In this document: positions 8,917 through 18,555 of the stretch, piece after piece
How the letters are laid out: each line of letters opens with the position of its first letter
How positions within the stretch are numbered: position 1 is the first letter of the stretch
Source of the DNA: Mariniflexile litorale
GTDB taxonomy: Bacteria > Bacteroidota > Bacteroidia > Flavobacteriales > Flavobacteriaceae
Direction of reading: 5' to 3'
NCBI RefSeq assembly: GCF_031128465.2
Contig: NZ_CP155618.1
Span: 4,268,501-4,332,500, forward strand
DNA: 64,000 nucleotides
Notes under the pieces: model-generated
What the model was told of the DNA's origin: nothing
Databases searched by the model: none
Seen by the model: the letters and a program-made list of their open reading frames with translations, nothing else
Translations under genes and position numbers: made by a program

Positions 8917-10548
8917 ATGTTATCAGTATCAAACCTTTCAGTTCAATTTGGTAAACGTATTCTTTTTGATGAAGTAAACACAACCTTTAATACAGGAAAT
9001 TGCTACGGAATCATTGGAGCTAATGGCGCTGGAAAATCGACGTTTTTAAAAATAATTTCTGGGAAGCAAGACCCAACGTCTGGTCATGTACATTTAGAAC
9101 CAGGTAAACGCATGTCTGTTTTAGAACAAGACCACAATTTATATGATGCGCACACTGTTTTGGAAACCATATTAATGGGAAACAAACCATTGTATAAAAT
9201 TAAGACGGAAATGGATGCGCTTTATGCTGATTATTCAGATGAAAATGCCGATAGAATAGGTGAACTTCAAGTGCTTTTTGAAGAAATGAATGGATGGAAT
9301 GCCGATAGTGATGCGGCTGCCATGTTATCTAATTTAGGTATTAAAGAAGAGTTTCATTATACATTAATGGGCGATTTAGACGGAAAACAAAAAGTACGTG
9401 TGCTTTTAGCACAAACGCTTTTTGGAAATCCAGATGTACTCATTATGGATGAGCCTACCAACGATTTAGATTACGAAACCATCGCATGGCTCGAAAACTT
9501 TTTAGCAAATTATGAAAGCTGCGTGATTGTGGTATCTCACGACCGTCACTTTTTAGATGCCGTTTGTACCCATATTTCAGATATCGATTTTGGAAAAATT
9601 AATCATTATTCTGGAAATTATACTTTTTGGTATGAATCGTCTCAATTAGCAGCACGCCAGCATGCCCAACAAAATAAAAAAGCTGAAGAAAAGAAAAAAG
9701 AATTAGAAGAATTTATTCGTCGTTTTTCTGCTAACGTAGCAAAAAGTAAGCAAGCTACAAGTAGAAAGAAAATGATAGAAAAGTTGAATATTGGCGATAT
9801 AAGACGAACAAGTAGAAGATACCCTGCCATTATTTTTGACCGTGATCGAGAAGCTGGCGATCAAATTTTAAATATTCAAGGATTAGCAGCCTCTAGTAAT
9901 GAAGATGGTGATATTCTTTTTAAAGACATCGATTTAAACCTTGCAAAAGGCGATAAAGTCGTGGTGTTTTCAAAAGATTCTAGAGCAACTACCGCATTTT
10001 ATGAAATACTAAACAATAAGCAAAAAGCCGATGCTGGTAAATTTGATTGGGGAGTAACCACTACACAATCGTACTTACCTTTAGATAATAGTGAGTTTTT
10101 TAATAATGATTTAACTTTGGTTGATTGGTTACGCCAATGGGCACAAACCGAAGAAGAACGCGAAGAAGTAAATATTCGTGGATTTTTAGGAAAAATGATT
10201 TTTAGTGGTGAAGAAGCCTTAAAAAAATCAAATGTGCTTTCTGGAGGTGAAAAAGTACGTTGTATGCTAAGTAGAATGATGATGGTAAGAGCTAATGTAT
10301 TGATGTTAGACGAGCCTACAAACCATTTAGATTTAGAGAGCATTACTGCGTTTAACAACTCTCTTACCAATTTTAAAGGGACGATGTTGTTTACAACACA
10401 CGATCACGAATTTGCTCAAACCATAGCAAACAGAGTAGTAGAATTAACGCCTAATGGTGTTATCGATAGATATACCACATTTGATGAATATATGCAAGAC
10501 CCTAAAACAAAAGAGTTGCGTAATAAAATGTATTCGGTTACAGCTTAA
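8917..10548 (+). CDS. ABC-F family ATP-binding protein (YbiT-like)
   Basis: Cytosolic twin-ATPase of the ABC-F type, proteins that act on the ribosome. First ATPase domain: Walker A GANGAGKST at 34-42, Walker B VLIMDEPTNDLD. Second domain: signature LSGGE at 441-445 and Walker B VLMLDEPTNHLD. A charged linker (about 245-300) joins them, as in all ABC-F proteins. Two motifs are degenerate: the first signature reads LDGKQ (154-158) and the second Walker A reads SKDSRATT (352-359). These two would form the same composite site, so one nucleotide site looks complete and the other inactive. 543 residues is normal length. It is monocistronic with a strong terminator. Confidence 0.92.
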   Translation: MLSVSNLSVQFGKRILFDEVNTTFNTGNCYGIIGANGAGKSTFLKIISGKQDPTSGHVHLEPGKRMSVLEQDHNLYDAHTVLETILMGNKPLYKIKTEMDALYADYSDENADRIGELQVLFEEMNGWNADSDAAAMLSNLGIKEEFHYTLMGDLDGKQKVRVLLAQTLFGNPDVLIMDEPTNDLDYETIAWLENFLANYESCVIVVSHDRHFLDAVCTHISDIDFGKINHYSGNYTFWYESSQLAARQHAQQNKKAEEKKKELEEFIRRFSANVAKSKQATSRKKMIEKLNIGDIRRTSRRYPAIIFDRDREAGDQILNIQGLAASSNEDGDILFKDIDLNLAKGDKVVVFSKDSRATTAFYEILNNKQKADAGKFDWGVTTTQSYLPLDNSEFFNNDLTLVDWLRQWAQTEEEREEVNIRGFLGKMIFSGEEALKKSNVLSGGEKVRCMLSRMMMVRANVLMLDEPTNHLDLESITAFNNSLTNFKGTMLFTTHDHEFAQTIANRVVELTPNGVIDRYTTFDEYMQDPKTKELRNKMYSVTA

Positions 10549-10572
10549 GATAAAGCAATGAATTCTAAAAAA

Positions 10573-10606
10573 AGAGCCACTTTCAATTAAAAGTGGCTCT
10601 TTTTTT
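10573..10606. terminator. Intrinsic terminator between ABC-F and DUF2007 genes
   Basis: Perfect 11-bp stem AGAGCCACTTT / AAAGTGGCTCT (10573-10583 and 10590-10600), 6-nt loop, then six T. It follows the ABC-F stop by 24 bp; an A-run on the other side lets it serve the convergent gene too. Confidence 0.9.
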
Positions 10607-10621
10607 AGTTCTTTTTCAAAT

Positions 10622-10861
10622 CTAGGATTCCAATTCTTTAGTGATGTTATTAATAACTTCAGTTGCTCTTTCTAGTTCATCCTTATGTACAAATACTTCT
10701 TGAAAATCGGGGGCTAATGTGCCTCCAAAACCTCCTAGTATAGCCGATTCAGCTTGATCTTTAATAATGGGGTTAATATTCAATGTATTCAATTCCATTG
10801 CAATTCGTTTTACTACCGCAAAATTTCCCGTATATATCTTTATAAAATTTGAATCTATCAT
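10622..10861 (-). CDS. DUF2007-family small protein
   Basis: 79-residue cytosolic protein of the DUF2007 family (described as putative signal-transducing, related in fold to the PII/ferredoxin-like alpha-beta proteins). Visible hallmarks are an early KIYTGNFAVVKRIAMELN strand-helix unit, a central Gly-rich AILGGFGG segment and a VFVHKDELERATEVI C-terminus. No catalytic residues are evident. It is convergent with the ABC-F gene and has no operon partner. Function is not established. Confidence 0.8.
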   Translation of the reverse strand: MIDSNFIKIYTGNFAVVKRIAMELNTLNINPIIKDQAESAILGGFGGTLAPDFQEVFVHKDELERATEVINNITKELES

Positions 10862-11270
10862 AGTTTTTTGATTATGGATTTGCTAATAAATATACGCAAT
10901 TTTATCTATCCATTAAATTAGTTGTAGTTAAACATACGCAATTTATTGAATGCATATAGTTATTCATTTCTTTATATATCATTGCATTTGGGAGTTCTTT
11001 TACAAAATCTAGTATATTTTGCTTTATAAACACATGCATCTTTTATATGTTTTTAAGCCCAAAAACGATTAAATACAAAATGATACATAACTCTACATAA
11101 TAACCTTTTTGAGCTTTTATTTCAGGAATTAACTATCTATATTTTAACCAGTTAGCACAAAAACAGTCTCATAAGAAGTACTTACCTCTTTAACGATTTA
11201 ATTATCAGCAAGTTGCATGTTATTCTCTTTTTATGTATAATTGTTTAACCAAATCTTAAATTAACCAACC
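10862..11270. other. Intergenic region between divergent genes, no gene seen
   Basis: 409 bp of AT-rich sequence upstream of both the DUF2007 gene and the secreted protein gene. It contains two near-copies of ATACGCAATTT (from about 10892 and 10934), about 42 bp apart, which could be a binding site pair for the minus-strand gene. No RNA gene or open frame can be supported. Confidence 0.4.
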
Positions 11271-12044
11271 ATGAAAAAACCAATTTTAATTTTTATGCTG
11301 CTTTATTTTGTTTCTATTACCTATGCTCAAGTGGGCATAGGAACTACAACACCACAAAGCTCATCAATGCTAGATGTTGAAAGTACTAATAAAGGTGTGC
11401 TTCTCCCGCGAATGACTAATAGCCAGAAAAACAGTATTTCTAATCCTGCAACTGGATTAATGGTTTATGATATTACTAATAAATGTACCTCTGTAAATAT
11501 AGGAACACCAGCTAGTCCTAATTGGGAGTGTTTAAATAAAACAGATAATGCAACCATTCCTACGGTTATTATTTCTGATAGCTCTTTAAAATTAAGCGAA
11601 ACACTAAATTTTAATCAATGGGTTAATGTGCCAGATTTAAATACTACGTTTACAATTTTAGAAGATGAATATATAAAAATAAGTTGGACACTTTTTTCAG
11701 GTCAAACCAATTCTATAGATGAAGACGGTTTTGCACAGATGTTTACTATTCTTGAAGTTAATGGTGTTAAAGACGATTCTTCATCTAATTATTTACCAAT
11801 GGTTCATAATACAGGAGAAACTGGTTCTAGTTATTTAATGAATACTTCTACCTTTACACATGCTATGAATCTTAGTGCAGGAACTTATACAATAAGAGTG
11901 AAAGTTTATTTGTCTGCTTTTATGGGTTCTACAGATGAAGTAGAACTTGGTAGTCGTATTAATTATTGGTCAGGAAGGAGTGGTCTAACAAACCAACAAA
12001 TGCTAAATTCAACATCCAACAAACTATTAATTACTTTTCTATAG
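11271..12044 (+). CDS. Secreted surface protein with Bacteroidota GIGTTTP-type N-terminus
   Basis: 257 residues with a classic Sec signal peptide (MKKPILIFMLLYFVSITYA-Q, cleavage near residue 19). The segment just after it (VGIGTTTPQSSSMLDVES, then NKGVLLPRMT) is the repeated opening of a large group of Bacteroidota exported proteins, some of which carry trimeric-fibre or phage-tail-fibre-like N-termini. The rest is predicted all-beta, with a C-terminal jelly-roll-like part (TIRVKVYLSAF). There is no type A or type B secretion-system sorting domain and no lipobox, so its final location is unclear. It is monocistronic. Confidence 0.7.
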   Translation: MKKPILIFMLLYFVSITYAQVGIGTTTPQSSSMLDVESTNKGVLLPRMTNSQKNSISNPATGLMVYDITNKCTSVNIGTPASPNWECLNKTDNATIPTVIISDSSLKLSETLNFNQWVNVPDLNTTFTILEDEYIKISWTLFSGQTNSIDEDGFAQMFTILEVNGVKDDSSSNYLPMVHNTGETGSSYLMNTSTFTHAMNLSAGTYTIRVKVYLSAFMGSTDEVELGSRINYWSGRSGLTNQQMLNSTSNKLLITFL

Positions 12045-12117
12045 AGAGATTATTTTTTATAGAGTATCATCGTTGGTAATGTTTTTACTAAAGATGATTT
12101 CAATTACAATTAAGATA

Positions 12118-12149
12118 AAGCCTTTTGTTTTTTTACAAAGGGCTTTTTT
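12118..12149. terminator. Intrinsic terminator of the secreted-protein gene
   Basis: Stem AAGCCTTTTG (12118-12127) with CAAAGGGCTT (12136-12145), one G-T pair, followed by a T-run to 12149. It overlaps the last codons of the convergent pheT gene. Confidence 0.8.
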
Positions 12150-14574
12150 ACCTCAATTCGGCCCCTAACTGGCTTTCAAACTGAGCTTGCATTGTTTTCA
12201 TTATTTTATCAATTTGTTTATCTGTAAGTGTTTTGTTTTCGTCTTGTAATGTAAAACTAACAGCATAACTTTTTTTACCTGCAGGTAGGTTTTTGCCTTG
12301 ATAAACATCAAACAGATTCACACTTTTTAATAATTGCTTTTCACTTTGTTTTGCGATTTTGTATATCGATTCAAAAGTAACGCTATCATCTAACAATAAA
12401 GCGAAATCACGACGTACCTCAGGGTATTTAGGAATTGCCTTAAATGAAATATTATTACGCTTTAGAATATCTAAAATGCTGTCCCAATAAAAATTAGCAT
12501 ACAGTACATCTTGAGAGATATCAAAATACTTTAAAATAGGTTTTTTAATTAATCCGAAATCCACCAATTTCATTCTACCTAAAGTAAAACTTAAGCCTTC
12601 ACTAAATAAATCATTTTCTATAGGTGATTCATTAAATCTAGAAATTCCTAAACGTTCTAAAACACTAATAATATGTCCTTTCAGGAAAAAGAAATCACTT
12701 TTAGCATTTGCAGCATTCCAACCTTCAATAGTTTGATTACCTGTCACAAAAAGCGACAAATGTTTAAATTCTTCACGTTTATCATTGTAACCATGATAAG
12801 TTTTTCCAAATTCAAATAATTTTAAATCTGAACGCCTTCTATTAATATTAAACGATATAGCTTCCAATCCTGAAAATAACAAAGACTGCCTTAAAACTGA
12901 TAAATCGCCACTTAACGGATTTAAAATACTAATATTCTGCTCCTCTTTTAATTGGGTAGTCAACTCAATATATTTAGGCGTTGTAAGTGAGTTTGAAAGT
13001 ATTTCAAAAAAGCCTTGAGACGCTAATTGGTTTCCTACTAAATTCTGAATTTTATGATCTTCAAAACGTGTAGAATTTGAAATAGATGCATTTAGCTTTT
13101 CGGTAGTTTTAATATTGTTGTAACCGTAAACACGTAATATTTCTTCAATAATATCGGCTTCACGGGTTACATCATTTCTGTATGCAGGCACCATCAAACC
13201 CAATCCTGTTTCAGTAACGTTATTTATCTTAATCTCTAATGAGGTTAAAATACGTTTAATAATTTCCTTAGGAATTTCCTCTCCAATTAATTTCTTCGCA
13301 TTTTCAAAACTTAAACGTACCTGGAAATCTTCAATTTTATTCGAATAAACGTCAATAATATCACTTGTAATTTCACCTCCTGCAATCTCTTGAATTAATA
13401 AAGCAGCACGTTTTAAAGCATATTCGGTAATGTTTGGGTCAATACCACGTTCAAACCTAAAAGAGGCGTCGGTGTTTAAACCATGTCTTTTAGCAGATTT
13501 ACGTACACTCACCGGATTAAAATAAGCGCTTTCTAAGAAAATACTAGTGGTTTCTTCCGAAACACCTGAATGCACCCCTCCAAAAACACCTGCAATACAC
13601 ATGGGTTTTTCGGCATCACAAATCATTAAATCATCTTCATGTAAAATACGTTCTACACCATCTAAGGTTACAAATTTAGTTCCAGCACTTAAGGTTTTAA
13701 TCTCTACTTTATGTCCTGAAATTTTTGCAGTATCGAAAGCATGTAGTGGCTGCCCTAAGTCGTGAAGCACATAATTAGTAACATCTACAATATTATTAAT
13801 AGGGTTTAAACCAATGGCTTTTAGGCGGTGCTGTAACCAAACAGGCGATTCTTTTACCTGAATTCCTGATATAGTCAGTCCACAATAACGTGGTGCCAAT
13901 TCTTTGTTTTTAACATCCACATCAATTCGCAACGTACGGTTATCTACATGAAATGCACTTACCGATGGTGTTATAAACTCTAAACTAATTTCTTTTTGTA
14001 TCAATCCTGCTTTTAAGTCGCGAGCAGTACCTAAATGACTCATGGCATCGGCACGATTTGGTGTTAAACCAATTTCAAAAACTTGATCGTTTTCAATATC
14101 AAAAATATCAGCAGCAAGCGTTCCTACTTCAACATTAGCGTCTAAAACTAAAATACCATCATGCGATTTTCCTAAGCCAAGTTCATCTTCGGCACAAATC
14201 ATACCATGGCTTTCCTCACCTCTAATTTTTCCTTTTTTAATGGTCCATGCTTCACCAGTTTCGGTGTACAGCGTAGTACCAATAGTAGCCACAGGTACTT
14301 TTTGTCCAGCAGCAACGTTAGGCGCACCACACACAATTTGTAGTGGAGTTTCGGAACCAATATTTACCGTAGTTATACTCAATTTATCAGCATTGGGATG
14401 CGGTACACAAGTTAAAACCTCGCCTACAACAATACCTTCCAATCCACCTTTAACAGACTGGTAGGATTCAATACCCTCAACTTCCAAACCTAAATCTGTC
14501 AGCAATTCGCCCGCTTGTTCTGGTGTCCAATCAATCTTAATAAATTGTTTTAACCAGTTATATGAAATTTTCAT
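12148..14574 (-). CDS. pheT: Phenylalanyl-tRNA synthetase beta subunit
   Basis: 808 residues, the usual length. Forms the alpha2-beta2 enzyme that charges tRNA-Phe. Domains in order: N-terminal fold MKISYNWLKQFI, EMAP-II-like tRNA-binding domain at about 40-150 (GIVVGEVL, HPNADKLSI, VCGAPNV), B3/B4 editing domain at about 210-380 (PINNIVDVTNYVLHDLGQPLHAFD, FERGIDP), B5 domain at about 400-475, catalytic-like core at about 480-690, and the C-terminal FDX-ACB anticodon-binding domain from about 713 (YPEVRRDFALLLD). The start ATG gives the canonical N-terminus. pheS is not adjacent, which is common in this phylum. Confidence 0.98.
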   Translation of the reverse strand: MKISYNWLKQFIKIDWTPEQAGELLTDLGLEVEGIESYQSVKGGLEGIVVGEVLTCVPHPNADKLSITTVNIGSETPLQIVCGAPNVAAGQKVPVATIGTTLYTETGEAWTIKKGKIRGEESHGMICAEDELGLGKSHDGILVLDANVEVGTLAADIFDIENDQVFEIGLTPNRADAMSHLGTARDLKAGLIQKEISLEFITPSVSAFHVDNRTLRIDVDVKNKELAPRYCGLTISGIQVKESPVWLQHRLKAIGLNPINNIVDVTNYVLHDLGQPLHAFDTAKISGHKVEIKTLSAGTKFVTLDGVERILHEDDLMICDAEKPMCIAGVFGGVHSGVSEETTSIFLESAYFNPVSVRKSAKRHGLNTDASFRFERGIDPNITEYALKRAALLIQEIAGGEITSDIIDVYSNKIEDFQVRLSFENAKKLIGEEIPKEIIKRILTSLEIKINNVTETGLGLMVPAYRNDVTREADIIEEILRVYGYNNIKTTEKLNASISNSTRFEDHKIQNLVGNQLASQGFFEILSNSLTTPKYIELTTQLKEEQNISILNPLSGDLSVLRQSLLFSGLEAISFNINRRRSDLKLFEFGKTYHGYNDKREEFKHLSLFVTGNQTIEGWNAANAKSDFFFLKGHIISVLERLGISRFNESPIENDLFSEGLSFTLGRMKLVDFGLIKKPILKYFDISQDVLYANFYWDSILDILKRNNISFKAIPKYPEVRRDFALLLDDSVTFESIYKIAKQSEKQLLKSVNLFDVYQGKNLPAGKKSYAVSFTLQDENKTLTDKQIDKIMKTMQAQFESQLGAELR

Positions 14575-14761
14575 CTGTTTATTTTATTGTTTTTGAGGTC
14601 AGATACAGTGCCATTTTTAAATATTTTGGTTATTTCTTTTTATTTAATTGGCATTTTATAAATCCATTCCTATTTAAAAGAGGGCAAAATTACATATTTT
14701 TTTTTAGTTTTCCTTTCAAAGTAGCTTTATAAAGCGGATTTATTGACACTAAGTTTTGAAC

Positions 14762-14794
14762 AAAAAAAACGGAACAAAATTAAAAATCCGTTTT
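14762..14794 (-). terminator. Intrinsic terminator downstream of the Sua5/YciO gene
   Basis: Read on the minus strand: AAAACGGA, 13-nt loop, TCCGTTTT and a run of eight T (14762-14769). It lies about 160 bp after the stop at 14952. The rest of the 377-bp gap 14575-14951 holds nothing else I can support; the pheT promoter must lie at its lower end. Confidence 0.75.
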
Positions 14795-14951
14795 ATTTTC
14801 TATTTTTATAAACTCTTGGGATGCATTGCTATTTTTTAAACTTCCTGATGAGTGTGAGGTGGGAAGTCTTCTAATAATTTCTTATTTAAAATATATCGCT
14901 CCTGTATCTAACTTATTTATTTGCCACAATAGATTCCTAATGTCATTCTCT

Positions 14952-15572
14952 TTAAAAAATCTCCAAACTCCCTTTACCTTCTCTAATCACAATAGGTGTT
15001 TCTTCCGATAAATCAATCACTGTTGATGCTTGGTTATCACCATAACCGCCATCTATTACTAAATCTACCAAATTATCCCATTTTTCTAAAATAAGTTCTG
15101 GGTCGGTAGTATATTCTATTACTTCATCGTCATCATGTATAGAGGTTGATATGATGGGGTTTCCAAGTTTCTTAACAATTTCTAAAGCAATGTTATTATC
15201 AGGAACACGAATACCTACCGTTTTCTTCTTTTTAAACGGATTTGGTAAGTTTTTAGACCCAGGAAGAATAAATGTATAAGGTCCAGGAAGTGCGCGCTTT
15301 AAAATCTTAAAAGTGGATGTATCAATTTGCTTCACATAATCGCTTAAATTACTTAAGTCGTGACAAACAAACGAAAAATTAGCCTTCTCTAACTTAATGC
15401 CTTTTATTTGCGCCACACGTTCAAGGGCTCTTAAATTATTAATATCACAACCCAAACCATAAACAGTATCGGTGGGATAAATAATTAGCCCCCCTCGTTT
15501 TAGAACAGCTACTACCCTATCAATTTCTTTGGGGTGTGGATTTTCTTCATATATTCTAATAAATTCAGCCAT
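14952..15572 (-). CDS. Sua5/YciO/YrdC-family protein
   Basis: YrdC-fold protein of about 206 residues; family members make threonylcarbamoyl-AMP for the t6A modification of tRNA. The nucleotide-binding motif is clear (GGLIIYPTDTVYGLGCD, then KG..LEKANFSFVC, GPYTFIL, VGIRVPDN, STSIHDDDEVI, TVIDL, VIREGKGSLE). The opening IRIYEENPHPKEI and overall length resemble Escherichia coli YciO more than TsaC, so it could be the YciO paralogue rather than the t6A enzyme. The frame is open to 15596, but the third Met (15572, MAEFIRIYEENP) matches the family start best. Monocistronic. Confidence 0.85.
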   Translation of the reverse strand: MAEFIRIYEENPHPKEIDRVVAVLKRGGLIIYPTDTVYGLGCDINNLRALERVAQIKGIKLEKANFSFVCHDLSNLSDYVKQIDTSTFKILKRALPGPYTFILPGSKNLPNPFKKKKTVGIRVPDNNIALEIVKKLGNPIISTSIHDDDEVIEYTTDPELILEKWDNLVDLVIDGGYGDNQASTVIDLSEETPIVIREGKGSLEIF

Positions 15573-15811
15573 AATATTCATGTACACTATAAGCATACAA
15601 AGTAATTAATAATTTAATAAATAACTATTTAATAGTAAAAACTTGTAATATTTTGCTGTTAAATTAGTCTTAGTAATATCTTATAGCTTTATTATTTCAT
15701 AATACTTTCTACTGTAAGCATCCATTCGGCATAAGCTACTAATGGTCTTATAAATCCTATTATTCTTCTAAATGCTAAAATTGTAAACAAATACCTTTTA
15801 ATTGTAATTAA

Positions 15812-16048
15812 AGCAAAGCTATTAAAAAAGGTGATTTTATTATTGACACGGGCTCTCAAATCTTCTTACTGAATAAAGTCCATTTTCCTGAACTTTATGA
15901 ATTTCAAAAAAAAGTAGTGCTATCTGGTTCATTTAATAATTGAAATGAAAATAACTTCGCGATGCAAAAAACAGATTATGGATGGAAATATGTAGTTCCT
16001 TTATCTGGTAGAAAACATCACCATAAATTTATTCTAGATGGCAATTGA
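15812..16048 (+). pseudogene. Possible remnant of a retropepsin-like aspartic protease gene
   Basis: A single reading frame reads GDFIIDTGSQIFLLNK near 15830-15877, which is the catalytic DTG motif pattern of retropepsin-like proteases, and continues to SGSFNN. It is interrupted by TGA at 15941-15943, resumes (NENNFAMQKTDYGWKYVVPL) and ends at a second TGA at 16046-16048. There is no start codon and the upstream frame closes at once. I take it as a decayed fragment in the 524-bp gap between the Sua5/YciO and uvrD genes. The match is short, so the family assignment is weak. Confidence 0.4.
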
Positions 16049-16120
16049 TTACAGACTCTAATAATTCTGTAAAAAAGTATGATGGTACGAACACGTAAAC
16101 TCTGTTTATAAAAATACCCT

Positions 16121-18454
16121 CTACCCAATCACCTCCAATTTAGCAAAGCGCAATAACAATTTTTTTGTACCTCCATGTTGAAATTTAATTTCAGCTTTAA
16201 CATCCGCTCCTGCTCCTTCAATTTTTAATACTTCTCCTGTACCAAAACGCATGTGTTTAACGAGGTTTCCTACGGCCAGTTTACTATCAAATAAATTCGT
16301 ATTACTACCATCCGTAGCTGTTACAGGCTTTAAGTTTTTAGGCGTTGTTATTTGAGCTTTAAAAGGTTCTTTAGTGGTATTAGCTTTTTTGAATTCTGGC
16401 TGTTTAGCGGGTTTAAAGCGAATTTTATTGGGTTCTACATCACCAAAAATGTCAGAATCAAGCATCGGGTTAAAACGCCGCTCTTCAATAGGTGTTGTAA
16501 TATTTAAATACTGTTCATCAATTTCTTCTATAAAACGACTTGGTTCAGAATCTACCAATTTTCCCCAGCGGTAACGTGATAAAGCATAAGTTAAATAGGC
16601 TTGTTTTTCGGCACGTGTTAAAGCTACATAAAACAAACGACGCTCTTCTTCCAACTCACTACGCGTACCCATACTCATAGCACTTGGGAACAAATCTTCT
16701 TCCAACCCTACCACAAATACATACGGAAACTCCAAACCTTTTGCTAAATGTATCGTCATTAATGCTACGTGGTCTGGATCGCCTTTGTCTGCATCTGCAT
16801 CCGTAGACAAAGCGACATCTTCTAAAAACTCAGCTAAATTTCCTGTAGTATCAGCAACTTCTTTTTGGCCTTCCACAAAATCTTTCATCCCATTTAAAAG
16901 CTCTTCAATGTTCTCCATTCTGGTAACACCTTCGGGGGTAGCATCTTTTTTTAGTTCTCTGATTAATCCACTGGTGCGGGTAACATGTTCTGCCAATTCA
17001 AAAACATCGGCGGTTTGATTTAGCACCTGATAGCTTTCTATCATAGTTACAAAATCTAGAAGTTTTCCTTTAGTACCCGAATTTATTTTCACATCGGTTT
17101 TATCGATGTTCTTCATAACTTCAAAAATGGAACGTTTATAACCATTAGCAGCTACCACTAACCTATCTATGGTGGTACCTCCTATGCCTCTAGGAGGGAA
17201 ATTTATAACACGTTTTAAGGCCTCTTCATCGGCAGGATTTATAATCAATCGTAAATACGACAAAACATCCTTAATCTCTTTTCTTTGGTAAAATGACAAA
17301 CCTCCATAAATTCTATATGGAATATCTCGTTTTCTCAATGCGTCCTCAATAGCTCTCGATTGGGCATTGGTTCTATATAGAATGGCAAAATCACTATTAA
17401 GTACATGATTCTGAATCTTGTTTTCCCAAATAGTACTTGCAACAAAACGTCCCTCATCACCATCGGTTAACGAACGATTTACTATTATTTTTTCACCTTC
17501 ATCATTTGCCGTCCAAACCACTTTATCTAATTTGGTTTGATTTTTCTCTATGATTGAATTTGCAGCATTAACAATATTTTTTGTTGATCGGTAATTTTGC
17601 TCCAGTCGAAACACCTTCACATCATCATAATCTTTCTGAAAATTTAAAATATTATTGATATTGGCACCTCGGAATGCATAAATACTTTGTGCATCATCAC
17701 CCACTACACAAATATTCTGAAACTTATCAGACAGTGCTCTCACAATTAAGTATTGAGAGTGATTCGTATCTTGATACTCATCAACCAAAATATATTTAAA
17801 ACGGTTTTGATATTTCATCAATACCTCTGGAAAACGTGTTAATAATTCGTTGGTTTTCAATAATAAATCATCAAAATCCATAGCGCCTGCTTTAAAACAA
17901 CGTTCTACATATTCTTTATAAATATCACCCAAACGTGGACGTCTTGCCATGGTATCAGCTTCAATTAGCTCTGGGTTTTGAAAATAAGCACGTACGGTAA
18001 TTAAACTATTTTTATAGGATGAAATTCTAGAACGAACTTGTTTATATTTATAAATATCTTTATCAAGATTCATTTCTTTAATAATAGATGAAATCAATCT
18101 ATCAGAATCTTGGGTGTCATAAATGGTGAAGTTACTTGGATATCCCAATCTATCGGCTTCAATTCTTAAAATTTTGGCAAAAACCGAGTGAAAAGTTCCC
18201 ATCCACAAATTTTTTGCTTCACTAGCACCAACAATCGTGGCGATACGATCCTTCATTTCTCGTGCCGCTTTATTTGTAAATGTTAAGGATAATATATTAA
18301 ACGGATCGACACCTTCACTCATTAAATAAGCTATCCGGAAGGTAAGTACGCGGGTTTTCCCAGAACCTGCACCTGCAATAATAATCATTGGCCCATCTTT
18401 TTGTATAGTGGGCTCTAATTGTGCTTCGTTTAATTGACTTAAGTACTTCTCCAA
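16121..18454 (-). CDS. uvrD: UvrD/PcrA-type superfamily 1 DNA helicase
   Basis: 777-residue 3'-5' ATP-dependent helicase for nucleotide excision repair and for clearing stalled replication. SF1A motifs: Q motif (LNEAQLEP), Walker A GAGSGKT at 28-34, motif Ia LTFTNKAAREM, Walker B ILVDEYQDTN, motif III VVGDDAQSIYAFRGA, motif IV RLEQNYRST, motif V LMTIHLAKGLEFPYVFVVG and motif VI LFYVALTRA. The last ~60 residues (VGNLVKHMRFGTGEVLKIEG) form the Tudor-like domain of PcrA that binds RNA polymerase. Length and start are standard. PcrA and UvrD cannot be told apart from sequence alone. Confidence 0.96.
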   Translation of the reverse strand: MEKYLSQLNEAQLEPTIQKDGPMIIIAGAGSGKTRVLTFRIAYLMSEGVDPFNILSLTFTNKAAREMKDRIATIVGASEAKNLWMGTFHSVFAKILRIEADRLGYPSNFTIYDTQDSDRLISSIIKEMNLDKDIYKYKQVRSRISSYKNSLITVRAYFQNPELIEADTMARRPRLGDIYKEYVERCFKAGAMDFDDLLLKTNELLTRFPEVLMKYQNRFKYILVDEYQDTNHSQYLIVRALSDKFQNICVVGDDAQSIYAFRGANINNILNFQKDYDDVKVFRLEQNYRSTKNIVNAANSIIEKNQTKLDKVVWTANDEGEKIIVNRSLTDGDEGRFVASTIWENKIQNHVLNSDFAILYRTNAQSRAIEDALRKRDIPYRIYGGLSFYQRKEIKDVLSYLRLIINPADEEALKRVINFPPRGIGGTTIDRLVVAANGYKRSIFEVMKNIDKTDVKINSGTKGKLLDFVTMIESYQVLNQTADVFELAEHVTRTSGLIRELKKDATPEGVTRMENIEELLNGMKDFVEGQKEVADTTGNLAEFLEDVALSTDADADKGDPDHVALMTIHLAKGLEFPYVFVVGLEEDLFPSAMSMGTRSELEEERRLFYVALTRAEKQAYLTYALSRYRWGKLVDSEPSRFIEEIDEQYLNITTPIEERRFNPMLDSDIFGDVEPNKIRFKPAKQPEFKKANTTKEPFKAQITTPKNLKPVTATDGSNTNLFDSKLAVGNLVKHMRFGTGEVLKIEGAGADVKAEIKFQHGGTKKLLLRFAKLEVIG

Positions 18455-18555
18455 TTTTTCAATTTCATTTTAGACTGTGAAAATAAGTATTGTAAAGTTT
18501 TTAATGGTTTAGATTTATTAATAATTATAAACAAAATAGCACCTTTAAAAGCTTA

